Below the pieces are notes generated by a model, which had not been told where the DNA came from, ran no database searches, and saw only the letters and a list, made by a program, of their open reading frames with translations. DNA of 64,000 nt from SR1 bacterium human oral taxon HOT-345 (GTDB taxonomy: Bacteria > Patescibacteriota > Gracilibacteria > Absconditabacterales > Absconditicoccaceae), in assembly GCA_003260355.1 (NCBI GenBank), contig MPSQ01000001.1, positions 1 through 64,000 on the forward strand, in the 5' to 3' direction. This document shows, piece after piece, positions 1-10,198 of the stretch. Both the position numbers and the translations under genes were made by a program. Position 1 is the first letter of the stretch. Each line of letters opens with the position of its first letter.

Positions 1-1095
1 CTCGGATTAACAGGAGAAGCGAAGGTTACGATTACTTTGAATGATGTGGATGAGATTCCGCCAGTGATTAGTCCTCTTACTGGAGTGAGCTATCAACGTT
101 CTACGCCTATTGTGCCTATTCCATTGGTAGCAACTGATAATAGTGGATCGGTAACGCTTCAGGTAAACGGATTACCAGCAGGATTGACCTTTGATATGAC
201 GGGTTCTCAAATTATTGGAACGACTCCAGCTACTCCAGGAAGCTATCCTATCCAAGTGGTTGCGATTGATCAGGCAGGAAACCAGACTACCGTTCAGTTT
301 ACACTTACTGTGATAGCTCCTCCAGCTCCTAGTAGTAGTTCAAGTTCCTCTTACCGTTCTGGTGGAGCAGGAACAAGCTTACCAAAAGATAATTGTCCTA
401 ACGGTGATTTCTCATCAAGCTATTATGATGGTAGCTGTGGAAATGAGTGAAAGCCTGTAGAAACAAAAGAGGTAGAAAAGAGTCTGTTTAATCCAACAAT
501 TAAGACGACGTGTTTTAGTCCGCTTGATCAGAAAACGATTGATCAGGGAAATGCTATGACAGAACTCTTGAGACAAGCTCATCAGATGCTCTATAGTTAT
601 CAGCTTACAAGATGGCAAGGCACCAAAGACTTTGCTCCAGAGAGAAGCTTAACCAGACAAGAAGCAGCAAGATTTATGACTGAATTTGCTACAAATGTGC
701 TTTGTAGGAAACCAAGTAGAAACTATGCACATCAGTTCATAGACTTAGGAGATGCTGATCCAACGCTTCTACCTTATATCTATAAATCGTATGATTATCT
801 TATCTTTAATGGGGATGGGAATCCAAACGGAGATAAAGCACAAACGACGTTTAGACCTTATGATCTGATAACGGTAGATGAACTCTCTGCACTTCTCACC
901 AGACTCGTGAAGAATCAAACCATGGAAGAGCCAGCAGAAGATCGAGCAAGAAATTATAGGAATTATATTAGTTCTATCGCCTCAAACTCAGCTTTAAAGA
1001 ATGATATTAGATGAACGGTTGCTGAGGTATTGTATGATTTGTATAGAAATAATAGCTATGACCTCAAAGAAGTAGGCTATGTGATTAAAGACTAA
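1..1095 (+). CDS. SLH-domain surface protein, C-terminal part (5'-truncated)
   Basis: The reading frame is open from the window edge, so the N-terminus is missing. About residues 20-98 form a putative-Ig (He_PIG-like) module with the typical GLPAGLTFD and GTTPATPGSYPIQV stretches. A serine-rich linker follows, then an S-layer homology region (about residues 190-300; key segments LTRQEAARFMTEFA and FRPYDLITVDELSALLTRL). Two in-frame TGA codons (448-450 and 1012-1014) are read as glycine, and the gene ends with TAA. SLH modules usually anchor proteins to cell-wall polymers, so an exported, wall-attached role is inferred. A second SLH protein lies at 6104-7981. Confidence 0.85.
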
Positions 1096-1111
1096 ATGAA
1101 ATGTATAAAAG

Positions 1112-1148
1112 AAAAGGGAAATGAAGTCAGATTTTTTTCCCTTTTTTT
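1112..1148 (+). terminator. Rho-independent terminator after the SLH gene
   Basis: A short inverted repeat (AAAAGGGAAA / TTTCCCTTTT) ends in a run of T just after the TAA of the SLH gene. The 3' half contains a copy of the recurrent word TCAGATTTTT. Confidence 0.6.
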
Positions 1149-1156
1149 GTAAAGGT

Positions 1157-1187
1157 AAAAGTCCCCAGTAAAAAACTAGGGACTTTT
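1157..1187 (-). terminator. Terminator of the BACON gene (probably bidirectional)
   Basis: AAAAGTCCCCAGT pairs with ACTAGGGACTTTT across an A5 loop, giving a strong hairpin with T tracts on both sides. It lies 23 bp beyond the stop codon of the minus-strand BACON protein. Confidence 0.7.
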
Positions 1188-1210
1188 GGTTAATGGTTAA
1201 TAATAATTGA

Positions 1211-4018
1211 CTAGTAGATAGCGACCTTTTTCGTTTCTTGGTCGCCGATCCTTACAACGTAGATACCCTGTTGTAAAGATACTGCATTGTCGCCATTCAT
1301 CTTCTGATGACGAATTTGTTGCCCGCTTATGGTATAGACTGAAACTTGTTCAGGTTTTACCAGTCTAATATGGAGTATGTTGCCATTGCTCCATATGCTC
1401 GGCTCTTCTGGATAGAGCTCATTGCCTACTGTAGACTGAATATCAATCTTGCAGCTGGCAGAAACTCCGCTTCCATCAAGTGCCTTGACAGTGATCGTAA
1501 CTTCTCCTTTTTTGAGGATAGTTACATGACCATTCACAACCGTGGCAATCGTAGGATCACTAGATTTCCATACTATATCCTTAGAGGTAGCATTAGTCGG
1601 TAGAATATCAACACTAAGTTGATAGGAGGCGACTCCATTCAGCGTAACTAAAGTATCGCTAAGGATCAGCTTTTCAATTTTTTGGTTATGTCCAGGTTGA
1701 TCTGTGGTGGCAGCTTGGTAAATAGTTACCGTTTGGCTCAGAGAACCTGAGGTAAACCTTACTTGTCCTACCCTTTCTCTCCCTGTGGTATTCTCCTCAA
1801 TATTGAGAGTTACTACTTCGTCTCCACTTCCCGAGGTTGTCATAGAGGTTATCCAAGAATCAGCACTGATAATAGACCAATCCTGATCTGAGGATACTCG
1901 GATCTCCTCTCTTCCCGCTTTTCTGTCTCTTCTGATTGCTCTTCTACTCAGGCTGAGTGTTCGAGTAGAAGGAGTCGGGGGAGTCGGGGGAGTTGGAGGA
2001 GTTGGAGGAGTTGGAGGTGTCGGCGGTGTCGGAGTAGCTCCATCTTGAGTGATCGTTACCGTTCTGGTCAAAGAACCAGCAGTAAAGGTCAGCGTGACCG
2101 TTCTCGGAGCAATTCCAGTGTTCTGAGCAAGTGTAACATTTACAGTTCCATTGTTCGTTCCACTAGAAGTAGAGAGCGTAGCCCATGACTGATCAGAAGT
2201 GGCAGTCCATGCCAAGTTAGAAGTGACAGTCAGTGTTTTCGATTCTCCAGCAGCAGCTACATTAGTAATAGATGCAGGAGCTACTGAAAGCATCGGTGCA
2301 GTTCCCGGTTGTGTGATTTGAACTTCTTGATTGGGAAGTCCGGTCGCACTGAAGGTCAGTTTTGCTGTCCTCGGGGAAGTGCCGGTGTTCGCTGTGAATG
2401 TAACTGTCACTGTTCCGTTGTTTGCTCCGCTCGCAGGAGAGACCGTAGCCCATCCTTGATTGGAAGCAACAGACCATACTGCTATATTGGAAGCTACGGT
2501 TACCGTAGCTGTTCCTCCAGCAGCTGTGGGTGAGAGTGTTGTAGGACTCACTGACAGTGTCGGAGTAGCTCCATCTTGAGTGATCGTTACCGTTCTGGTC
2601 AAAGAACCAGCAGTAAAGGTCAGCGTGACCGTTCTCGGAGCAATTCCAGTGTTCTGAGCAAGTGTAACATTTACAGTTCCATTGTTCGTTCCACTAGAAG
2701 TAGAGAGCGTAGCCCATGACTGATCAGAAGTGGCAGTCCATGCCAAGTTAGAAGTGACAGTCAGTGTTTTCGATTCTCCAGCAGCAGCTACATTAGTAAT
2801 AGATGCAGGAGCTACTGAAAGCATCGGTGCAGTTCCCGGTTGTGTGATTTGAACCTCTTGATTGGGAAGTCCGGTCGCACTGAAGGTCAGCTTTGCTGTC
2901 CTCGGGGAAGTGCCGGTGTTCGCTGTGAATGTAACTGTCACTGTTCCGTTGTTTGCTCCGCTCGCAGGAGAGACCGTAGCCCATCCTTGATTGGAAGCAA
3001 CAGACCATACTGCTACATTGGAAGCTACGGTTACCGTAGCTGTTCCTCCAGCAGCTGTGGGTGAGAGTGTTGTAGGACTCACTGACAGTGTCGGAGTAGC
3101 TCCATCCTGCGTGATCGTTACCGTCCTCGTCAAAGAACCAGCAGTAAAGGTCAGCGTGACTGTTCTCGGAGAAGTTCCAGTGTTCTGAGCAAGTGTAACA
3201 TTTACAGTTCCATTGTTCGTTCCACTAGAAGTAGAGAGTGTAGCCCATGACTGATCAGAAGTGGCAGTCCATGCCGCGTTAGAAGTGATAGTCAGTGTTT
3301 TCGATTCTCCAGCAGCAGCTACATTAGTAATAGATGCAGGAGCTACTGAAAGCGTCGGAGTCGGAGCAAGAGGAGTGATACTGAATGAGTATTGAGTTAA
3401 TCCTCCTGGTGTGTCATCGGGCAAGTCATTCAATGTGCCATCGCTCATTTTGACAGTAAAACTGGTTTTCCCAGTTGCTTGTAAATCTGACAGAGAGACT
3501 GATGATTCGTCATTCAGACTAGATAATACAGATCCATTACTATACCATGTAATGCTAGGAAAACCGCCAGGGATTGTCACGACATTGTTCTTATTGGATT
3601 CCGTGATCACGATATTACTCGAGACGTCTGCTCCATTGAACTGAGGAACGCCATAGTAGTTTACATGGAGATTGATCCTGAATTCTTTTTCAGATGCTCC
3701 TGTACCTGTTTTGAACTTTATCTCAACTGTGCCGGCACTGGTGATTTGAGCCGTTGTGATGCTCGAACCTTCTACTGACTGAATATCAGGAATCCCACTA
3801 AAATCTATCGTTACGGTTGCTCCGTTTTTGATGCGGAGGTTGTTCCATTTAGCGATACCTCCAGCGATTATGCGTGTTGCATCAAACTCTGTAGCACTTA
3901 CCGTTCCTCCTGTTGAAGTTACGGTCTTGGTGTAGTTCGTACCGGCAATGATTTGCTGGCTGATCAAAAGGATGATACCTATCATCACAGTGATCAATTT
4001 TTTTCTCTTTGTTTTCAT
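1211..4018 (-). CDS. Secreted BACON-repeat protein with Big_2 domain and T9SS-type C-terminal sorting domain
   Basis: About 935 residues. The start at the internal MKTKRKK methionine is preferred because it gives a clean signal peptide (hydrophobic to about residue 26) and has AAAGGA just upstream; a longer open frame reaches 4117. After an N-terminal adhesin-like region come five BACON-type Ig repeats, a Pro-Thr linker, a sixth BACON repeat, a Big_2 Ig domain, and a C-terminus (VSVYTISGQQIR ... GIYVVRIGDQETKKVAIY) like type IX secretion type-A sorting signals. BACON domains and this C-terminal domain are Bacteroidota hallmarks. By my count it holds roughly 80 glycines and not one TGA, unlike the native genes around it. 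I infer recent acquisition from a Bacteroidota neighbour. Its function is probably adhesion or glycan binding. Confidence 0.85.
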   Translation of the reverse strand: MKTKRKKLITVMIGIILLISQQIIAGTNYTKTVTSTGGTVSATEFDATRIIAGGIAKWNNLRIKNGATVTIDFSGIPDIQSVEGSSITTAQITSAGTVEIKFKTGTGASEKEFRINLHVNYYGVPQFNGADVSSNIVITESNKNNVVTIPGGFPSITWYSNGSVLSSLNDESSVSLSDLQATGKTSFTVKMSDGTLNDLPDDTPGGLTQYSFSITPLAPTPTLSVAPASITNVAAAGESKTLTITSNAAWTATSDQSWATLSTSSGTNNGTVNVTLAQNTGTSPRTVTLTFTAGSLTRTVTITQDGATPTLSVSPTTLSPTAAGGTATVTVASNVAVWSVASNQGWATVSPASGANNGTVTVTFTANTGTSPRTAKLTFSATGLPNQEVQITQPGTAPMLSVAPASITNVAAAGESKTLTVTSNLAWTATSDQSWATLSTSSGTNNGTVNVTLAQNTGIAPRTVTLTFTAGSLTRTVTITQDGATPTLSVSPTTLSPTAAGGTATVTVASNIAVWSVASNQGWATVSPASGANNGTVTVTFTANTGTSPRTAKLTFSATGLPNQEVQITQPGTAPMLSVAPASITNVAAAGESKTLTVTSNLAWTATSDQSWATLSTSSGTNNGTVNVTLAQNTGIAPRTVTLTFTAGSLTRTVTITQDGATPTPPTPPTPPTPPTPPTPPTPSTRTLSLSRRAIRRDRKAGREEIRVSSDQDWSIISADSWITSMTTSGSGDEVVTLNIEENTTGRERVGQVRFTSGSLSQTVTIYQAATTDQPGHNQKIEKLILSDTLVTLNGVASYQLSVDILPTNATSKDIVWKSSDPTIATVVNGHVTILKKGEVTITVKALDGSGVSASCKIDIQSTVGNELYPEEPSIWSNGNILHIRLVKPEQVSVYTISGQQIRHQKMNGDNAVSLQQGIYVVRIGDQETKKVAIY
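2030..3091. repeat. 531-bp tandem duplication inside the BACON gene
   Basis: Two consecutive 531-bp units (2030-2560 and 2561-3091) are nearly identical, and the next unit starts at 3092 with more differences. Each unit encodes two BACON modules (177 residues). Near identity at the DNA level points to recent duplication or ongoing unequal recombination. Confidence 0.85.
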
Positions 4019-4400
4019 ACTATTATCCTTTCTTTTTTTATCATTTCTTGTATTTTTTTTTGATGAATTTCTTTTATTTTCTATTTGGAAGGATATGTAT
4101 TTTCCACAGAATGTCAAGATGAAAATCGGTCGTCTAAAAGATCAGCTTTTGGATTAAAGATAAGAAGGCGGTCTTTATTTAGTTTTCTAGGGAAAATATT
4201 GTAAAAAGCTGAATAATGGTCAGGATTTTTCTGTTGTTTCAATGTTTACAGCTTGCTTTTTCTGGTTTTGGAGGATGTGAGCGAGAGGAGTCGCATTTGT
4301 GGTAAAAAAAGCTTTCTCCGTCAGGATTCTGATTTTTTAGCTTTTTTAGCAGTTTTTGTTCGTGGAGGATATGGAAAGAAGATGAAAAGTCCAAAAAAAT
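4019..4400. other. Intergenic region between divergent genes
   Basis: AT-rich DNA between the BACON gene start and the promoter of the 4463 gene. The start-proximal part holds the ribosome-binding site of the minus-strand gene. A word related to the recurrent motif (TCAGGATTTTT) occurs near 4208. I see no gene here with a credible protein. Confidence 0.5.
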
Positions 4401-4428
4401 TTGCAAACTTTGCTATTTTAGCTATACT
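4401..4428 (+). promoter_or_regulatory. Sigma70-type promoter for the 4463 gene
   Basis: TTGCAA (4401-4406) and TATACT (4423-4428) are separated by 16 bp, about 35 bp upstream of the start codon. Confidence 0.65.
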
Positions 4429-4462
4429 TAGGGTGAAATCTTTGAGATGATTTTTACTTTCT

Positions 4463-5389
4463 ATGCCAAAGATGATGAACACAATCTCTAAAAAAACGCT
4501 TTTAGCTGCCTTACTCGTAGTCTCTGGAGGGATCTGAGCGGTGACACTCGCTCAGGTCGATGTAAAGTCCAATCTAACCAATGCTGTGCAGAATATTCAG
4601 AAGGTCTATTTTACTCCTAATGGGTTGCCTAGTGATGATGAAATCTTGGTAGAAGCGTATGATGGACTTGTGAAGATTAGTGGAAGAGTGCTGCTCCAAA
4701 AAGACGGTGATGAAAACCTCCTTACTCCAGAAGCAGGGAAGACTTTTATTATTCAGGGAAAGAAGAATATAGTGTATGGTAAAGATGCTTTTTTGCTTGG
4801 TGGTAAGCTGAATAAAGCCTCGACTTGAAGTGTCGAAGCGTCTATTGTCTGAGGATATGATGGAGAAGTGCAGACGGGAGTTCAGTATGGAACGCTTGTG
4901 GGATGATCGTATAATAAATTGGGAAGTGGGGTGAGTTCTGCTGTTATTGGAGGATCGGAAAATAAAGTAAAAGGCTCTCACTCTTTTATCGGGTGAGGAA
5001 TGCTTACTGAAATCAATGGAGATGGAAGCTTCGGTGCGGGAAAGAATGTGAAGGCTGCCAGTAATGCTACAGATAGAGTTTTTCTCTGGAGTGATAATTA
5101 TTCGTCTTGGTATCGTGTTGATGGGAACGAAATGCGTCTTAGACCAGTAAAAGAGGAGACCTTCCTTATTAGAAGTCTGAATGGGATCGGTATTGGGACG
5201 AATGATCCTCAGCTCAAGCAAGGTGTAGATGTGAACGGACTTGTCCAGATCGGAGATCAAGTGCTTGCCTGTGGTGGTGATGCTCAAGGAGCTATGAGGT
5301 ATAGGAATGGATGCTTCTGTAACTGTAATGGTGCTACCTGGGTAGCGATGAACCCTTCTGCTAAATGTCTCAATGTGTGTAGGCAATAA
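4463..5389 (+). CDS. Secreted protein with trimeric-adhesin-head-like glycine-rich segment
   Basis: 308 residues with five UGA glycines. Residues 1-33 form a signal peptide (AALLVVSGGIGAVTLAQ). The middle part has repeats of the VGGSYNKLGSG / VIGGSENKVKGSHSFIGGG kind, like YadA-type or phage-tail head repeats. The C-terminal part is cysteine-containing (GNGCFCNCNGATWV-like) and ends in TAA. The start is the first ATG; an ATG at 4472 is also possible. It is exported and probably surface-exposed or wall-associated. No precise family is recognised. Confidence 0.75.
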
Positions 5390-5412
5390 ATGTGGCTTCG
5401 TAAAGTAGCTTT

Positions 5413-5541
5413 ATGAGTATAGCGGTACTGCTTTGTCTCGCTGCGTGATTTGTCGTAAAGATCGTTATAGTAAATTTTTATCTGAATAGGAAAGGATGCG
5501 CTCGTTTACCTCGTCTTGAAGTGAAGTGCAGTTTCTGCTAG
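5413..5541 (+). CDS. Possible small membrane peptide
   Basis: A 42-codon frame (one UGA) starts with a hydrophobic helix, MSIAVLLCLAAGFVVKIVIV, then a short basic cysteine-containing tail, and ends with TAG. It overlaps the proposed start of the next gene in another frame and has no clear ribosome-binding site. It could be a real small membrane protein or chance. Confidence 0.25.
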
Positions 5542-6107
5542 AGCAGTCTCCTTTCCCTCCGACCAAAGAGGTGGAATCATTCTGATTTTCTGCCTCTTTT
5601 TTGCAAAAAATGAGACAAGGACCCTATGGAACGGCGAGGCTCTATAAAGCTTGTCTGCTCCAGCAGAGCTTTGCTTGCTCTGAGGCGCAGCTTCTCCAAG
5701 CTATGAAGGAGCACTACTTTGAGGGGCAGTATTTTTCTAGTTCCTATAGTGGAGCATGGCTCTTTTTTGCATTGGCAGAGAGGAAGCTTGGGGTCGATGT
5801 AGAGGTGATTAAGTCGAGGTCTGCTCTGCTTTTGGTGGCTATGGAGGCTGAGATGAAGCCTCTTTTCTGAAAGGCTGATTGGAAGAGTTTTTATCTGCTC
5901 TGGACTGCAAAGGAGGCGATTCTCAAAAGGTGGGATGCGAGGTCACTCGATTTAATGGATCAGATTTCGTTTTTTGCTGTAGAAAAAAAGCCTCTTCAGC
6001 TCTGAGGAGTGCATTTTGATCGAGAGCTGAAGTATGGCTTTGAGGGGCAAGCAGGGATGGTAAGGAGTGGAGAAAACTGATTGCTTGCGTGGAGTTTTGC
6101 TGATTAG
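5496..6107 (+). CDS. 4'-phosphopantetheinyl transferase (Sfp/HetI type)
   Basis: 203 residues with five UGA glycines. Motifs fit the Sfp superfamily: YFSSSYSG (about residues 77-84, the usual FNxSHS region), LGVDVEVI (about 100-107, Mg-binding D and E), and LLWTAKEAILK (about 137-147, the conserved WxxKEA). It would transfer the phosphopantetheine arm from CoA to a carrier protein, making holo-ACP. The start at ATG 5496 is chosen because the upstream residues resemble the usual LSxxE segment; ATG 5610 is the alternative. Its 3' end overlaps the convergent SLH gene by 4 bp. Confidence 0.8.
5564..5600 (+). terminator. Possible terminator-like hairpin
   Basis: AAAGAGG pairs with CCTCTTT with a long imperfect stem between, ending in T6. 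If it terminates the 4463 transcript, the downstream PPTase would have to start at 5610 instead of 5496. Only the inverted repeat itself is seen. Confidence 0.3.
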
Positions 6108-7981
6108 AGCGAACTCATTGTGAATCGTGCGTTGGTCGATTTGCTTTCTTTGATGAGTCGGGTTTTGTTTGGAGAGGTGAGTCTTATGGTTCCTTGGACG
6201 AGGTTACCGTTTGAGATGACGAAGCTTGTGGTTCAGACTTTAGTCTCTTTTTGCATATCAAAGAGGTCTCCGTATCGCACAAAGCTTTCTTCTCCGATGT
6301 CAAAGACAGTTATATTGGTCTTTTTGAGTTCATATCTGGTGCCGAGCAGTTCGATAAATCCAGCTTGGAAAAACTGGTTTTTGAGGAGGTTGATATCAAA
6401 GGTCACGGCGTAGGTTCCTTCGTTATCTCCGCTAGCGAACTTTCCATCGCTGGTTTTTTTGGTAGAGATGAGTTCGTTTTTGAGCGATTCGGTATTGAGG
6501 TGGGAAGTGATTTTTTGTTTGATTTGGAAGCGGTAGAAGAAGAGTGCAGCTTCGTATCTGGTCAATGGGAGTTCAAAGCTGAGTGCATCTTCGTTATTCA
6601 GGATTCAGAGCTCTTTTGCTTTGAGGAAGTAGTCCTTCCATCGAGGGTTCCCGTTTTCGTTGAGTCTTTTTCCCTCGGAAAGTCTGATAAGCATTGTGAT
6701 GAATTCAGATTTTTTTAGTATGGTTTGTGGGCTAAAGTAGCCATTATTTCCCTGCATAATGCCGAGCTTACATGCTTCTTCGATACTTGACTTGAGTGAG
6801 CTGTCTGCCTGATTGAGATCTCTGAATTTACATGGGAGTGCTCCTCCTGTGAGGGCAGAGATATTGAGTGCTTTTGCAAACTGGGTGAACATTTTGGCGG
6901 CCTGTTCCCTCGTTAGCTGTGCGAAGGGTTGGTAGGTCGAAATTTCCCTTGAGCTGGTCATTTTCTGATCATACATTCGAGTGATGGCTTCATTGACCTC
7001 GGGAGAATTGAGCACGCTGAGTGAGCTTGTCGTGCTTGAATTATTGCCGCTCATGAGTCCGAGGATATCATTGTTTTGGGTTTGTGAGGTTTGTGTGCCG
7101 GTTTGGAGCTGAGTGCCTGTTTGGGTTGTAGTAAGAAAGGCTTGAGGGTTCGTATCGATCGTTGAAAGCTGATTTTTTGCTGCTTGATGAAGCTGCTGAT
7201 TGAGAATAATTGCCTTGAATCTATAGATAAGTAGTGCGATCTCTCCTCTTGTGACAGGTCTCTGGAGCTGCATTACTTGAGATTCTTGGGTGAGGGAGAT
7301 TCCTTTTGCTTTGATAAAGTAGAGTGTCCATCGAGGATCGAAGCTTTCGCTACTTGATTTGCCTTCTAGGATTCTAATGAGAACGGTTAGAGCTTCAGCC
7401 TTGGTAAGTGGAGTATGTGGGTGGAAAAGTCCTTTATTCCCTTTGAAGATGCTTACTTTACAGGTTGAGGTGATAAACGGAGCTAGCGTTGGATTGAAGA
7501 GTTCGCGGTCCTTGAAGTTGCATTCCTCAGTTTTTGTTTCCTGAGGGAAGCCTAAAATGCTGTAGGCCTGTCCGATGATTTTTGCAGCCTCTTCTCTAAG
7601 AAGCGGGTCTTCTGGTCTGTAGCCGCTTAGGGTATCATACTGCGTCAGTCCATTTTTGTGCATTCGGAATATCGCTTTTTCAAGTTCTGTTCCTCAAGTG
7701 AGTTCCATATCTAGAGGACTTGGTTTTTGGCTTGGCTGAGAAGGGGCCGTTCATGATTGAGAGGTAGAGCCTGATTGATTTGTTGCTGCTGGAGCTTGAC
7801 TATTGGTATTGATCGTTGTTCCGCTAGAAGAAAAATTTTCACTAGAAAAAGTTTGATTTCCTGATTGGACGAGGATTTTTTTATTGATAGGATCGATGAC
7901 GATTTTTTGATCGCTGGCGAGGGCTGGAAATGTGTTGAGCAAAGCCAACCCGAGAATGAGCATTCAGATTTTTGTTTTCAT
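6104..7981 (-). CDS. SLH-domain protein with three SLH repeats
   Basis: 625 residues with five UGA glycines, one inside the signal peptide (MKTKIGMLILGLALLNTFPALA). A serine/threonine/glutamine-rich region follows, then SLH repeats at about residues 115-230, 330-430 and 430-510 (segments LREEAAKIIGQAY, LTREQAAKMFTQFA, LTRYEAALFFYRF, each followed by FKD/FRD and KGNKGLFHP-like turns). The C-terminal region (about 510-625) has no domain I recognise. It is exported and predicted to bind wall polysaccharide. A copy of the recurrent AAAAATCTGA word sits in the first codons. Confidence 0.85.
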
Positions 7982-8091
7982 GATTGAAGATACGAAAGAG
8001 TAAAACTTCTCTGCTTAAAGGTATGAATACTGCCAAGATTTGCAAGAGAAAAATTGCTGGTTCTCCTCGTGCATTGCTCTTGATCTTTGTG

Positions 8092-9093
8092 TTATGCTTG
8101 GAAATAGCTTTCTATCTTGGTAATGATCATTTGCACGTCTTGGTCGAGGTTGCCAGAGCCTTGGATTTTGAAGCCAGCGGCGTTTTGATGTCCTCAGCCT
8201 CCAAAAAATCTTGCAAGTTCTGAGCAGTCTACTTCTCCTCTGCCTCTTAGCGATCCTTTGATGTAGATTCCGACTTTTTTGATGAGAGCTACGAGCTGGT
8301 TATTTCTGATATCTTGCATGATATACAGCCCGTAGTCTGCTTCGTCATGGTCGATTCCGTATTGCTCGAGCTCGTGGTCTTCATAGTAAGAATAAACGAG
8401 GCGGAGCGTTTTTCCATCAGGGAGTCAGATTTTGATTTTTTGCATTCTCTGCAGTAAATGCTGCATAAACTGCACAGAGCGGTAGGTTTTATTGCGGAAT
8501 ATCTCATCAATGATGAGCTTTTTTTTGGCTCCGTGCCTGAGAAGATCCGCAGCGATAGTGAACGACTTTACAGACTGTTCTCCCTCGTCATAGCGAAAGT
8601 TTCCGCTGTCTGTCGAAAGTCCCATGTAGAAATGGGTTGCAACCTCCTCATCCAGTAAGGATGGTCGTCGGCTACTTGTGAGTTCGTAGAGGATACTACA
8701 GGTGCTGATTGCCTCTACATCGCGATAAATAAGGGTATTGGCAGGTTCTTTTTCTGGTTGGTGATGGTCGATGATGATTTTTGGGTAAGGATCGAAGTAG
8801 TCTTCATGCCCAAAAGTAAAAAGTCAGATTCTCTGATATTGGTTAAAGTCTAGAAAAACAAGGAGATCATATTTACCATAATCAAACTCATATTGAACCT
8901 TTCAGTTTAGCTCGAGAAAATCGAAGACGCGACTTGGTTTGTGTGGCGTGAAATAGGAAACCGTTTTCCCTTGCTTTTCAAGGAGTTTTCCCAAGCCTAG
9001 AATTGCTCCGAGGGCGTCTCCATCAATGTGTTCGTGTCCAAAAAGGGCGATTTTTTGTGCGTTTTCTAGTTTGAGTTTGATGGCTTCTTGCAT
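8092..9093 (-). CDS. nrnA: DHH-family phosphoesterase (NrnA-like nanoRNase/pAp phosphatase)
   Basis: 333 residues with four UGA glycines. DHH domain motifs are GHEHIDGDALG (about residues 19-29), FLDFN, IIIDHHQPE (about 108-116) and STDSGNFRY. The C-terminal DHHA1 domain ends in FFGGGGHQNAAGF, and the third glycine of that conserved run is a TGA. This is one of the clearest proofs of the code. Family members degrade short oligoribonucleotides and 3'-phosphoadenosine phosphates in the cytoplasm with Mn2+. It starts with ATG and ends with TAA. The NrnA assignment within the DHH family is inference. Confidence 0.85.
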
Positions 9094-9143
9094 CGTTTCT
9101 GATAGTTAAAGTAAAGGGAAAGGCAAGAATATCGGTTCACGAT

Positions 9144-10148
9144 CTAATTGCAAGAGAAATGCTGGTTTTTTTCAGATTTTTTGGTTTTTATGAAGGATTT
9201 CCATCCTTCTCGATATCATTTTCGTATCGCTTTAACGATAGGTATATTGTTTTTCCCGTTCCAAAGTGCTTTGAAGCTTAGTCGTCAAGCGATTCCTCGA
9301 GAACTCCGTATGATGAAGATGATTTTTTGATAAAGATTCCCGTGCTTTTTTGCTCGGAGAAAGAGATTTCTTATTTTCTGCTCTGCTGCTTTTGGGGTGC
9401 CAATTCGGGCTTGTTCGAGGATGCTCTTTTCTCTCTCTTGATGTCTGACTTTTAGATCTCTAAAGACAAGGATCGGGATTCCCTGCTCTCGAATGCTATA
9501 AATAAAGTCCAGATCTTCCGCAATCCGGGCGATCGTTTCATCGTAGAGGGTTTTTTGCATGAGTTCGGCTTTCCCAAAGATTCCATTTCCACTGAACATT
9601 TTGATCTCTCAGTATGCTTGTCCTGGCTTTAGAAAGTGGATCATAGGACGAGCTAGTCGATAATTATAGTCTGAGAAGCCTTGATTCTGGATTTTGTCCG
9701 TATTTCTCCGCATAAGCGTTGGTGTGATGATTACTTCTTTTTGATAGCGCTGAGTGTGGGTTTGATGTAGCTTGAGGGTGTGTTCAAGGTATTGTGGATC
9801 GATTTCATTATCATCATCAAAAAGCTGAATATAGCTGCCTTTTGCGTTTTTGATCCCGAAGTTTCTGACGTAGCTTGCCCCTCCTTCATGGTCTTTATTG
9901 AAATCGCTATTGAGATGTGAAAAGATTCTGATTTTTTGGTTTGTTTCTTCAGGCTTTCGATCTTGATAAATTTCTTGCTGAAAGTGGTCCCGTTCTGATG
10001 TAGTAAAAGACCTATCACAGACGATGAGAATTTCGAAGTCTTGAAATGTTTGATTTTTGAGGCAGGTGAGAAGGTTTTTTAGAGGGAGAGGGGTCGCTCT
10101 AGAAGGAATCACAACAGAAATATTTCGATTTTTGCTTGTTTTCTCCAT
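9144..10148 (-). CDS. Family 2 glycosyltransferase
   Basis: 334 residues with three UGA glycines. The GT-A fold N-terminus is clear: ISVVIPSRATPLPLKNLL, then EILIVCD, then a metal/nucleotide-sugar-binding DDDNE at residues 111-115. A further segment, GNGIFGKAEL ... EDLDFIYSIREQG, matches the usual acceptor-side ED motif. The C-terminus is basic and lacks membrane helices that I can see. It probably adds sugars to a surface polysaccharide or lipid; the donor and acceptor are unknown. ATG is preferred over the preceding TTG. Confidence 0.85.
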
Positions 10149-10198
10149 CAAGAATCTTATTTTAACTAAAGTTTTGATTTACTTTTATCTAAATGTAA

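Noticed and set aside
4574..5386. 270-codon minus-strand ORF
   Set aside because: Antisense of the secreted 4463 protein, whose plus-strand frame has a promoter, signal peptide and coherent domains.
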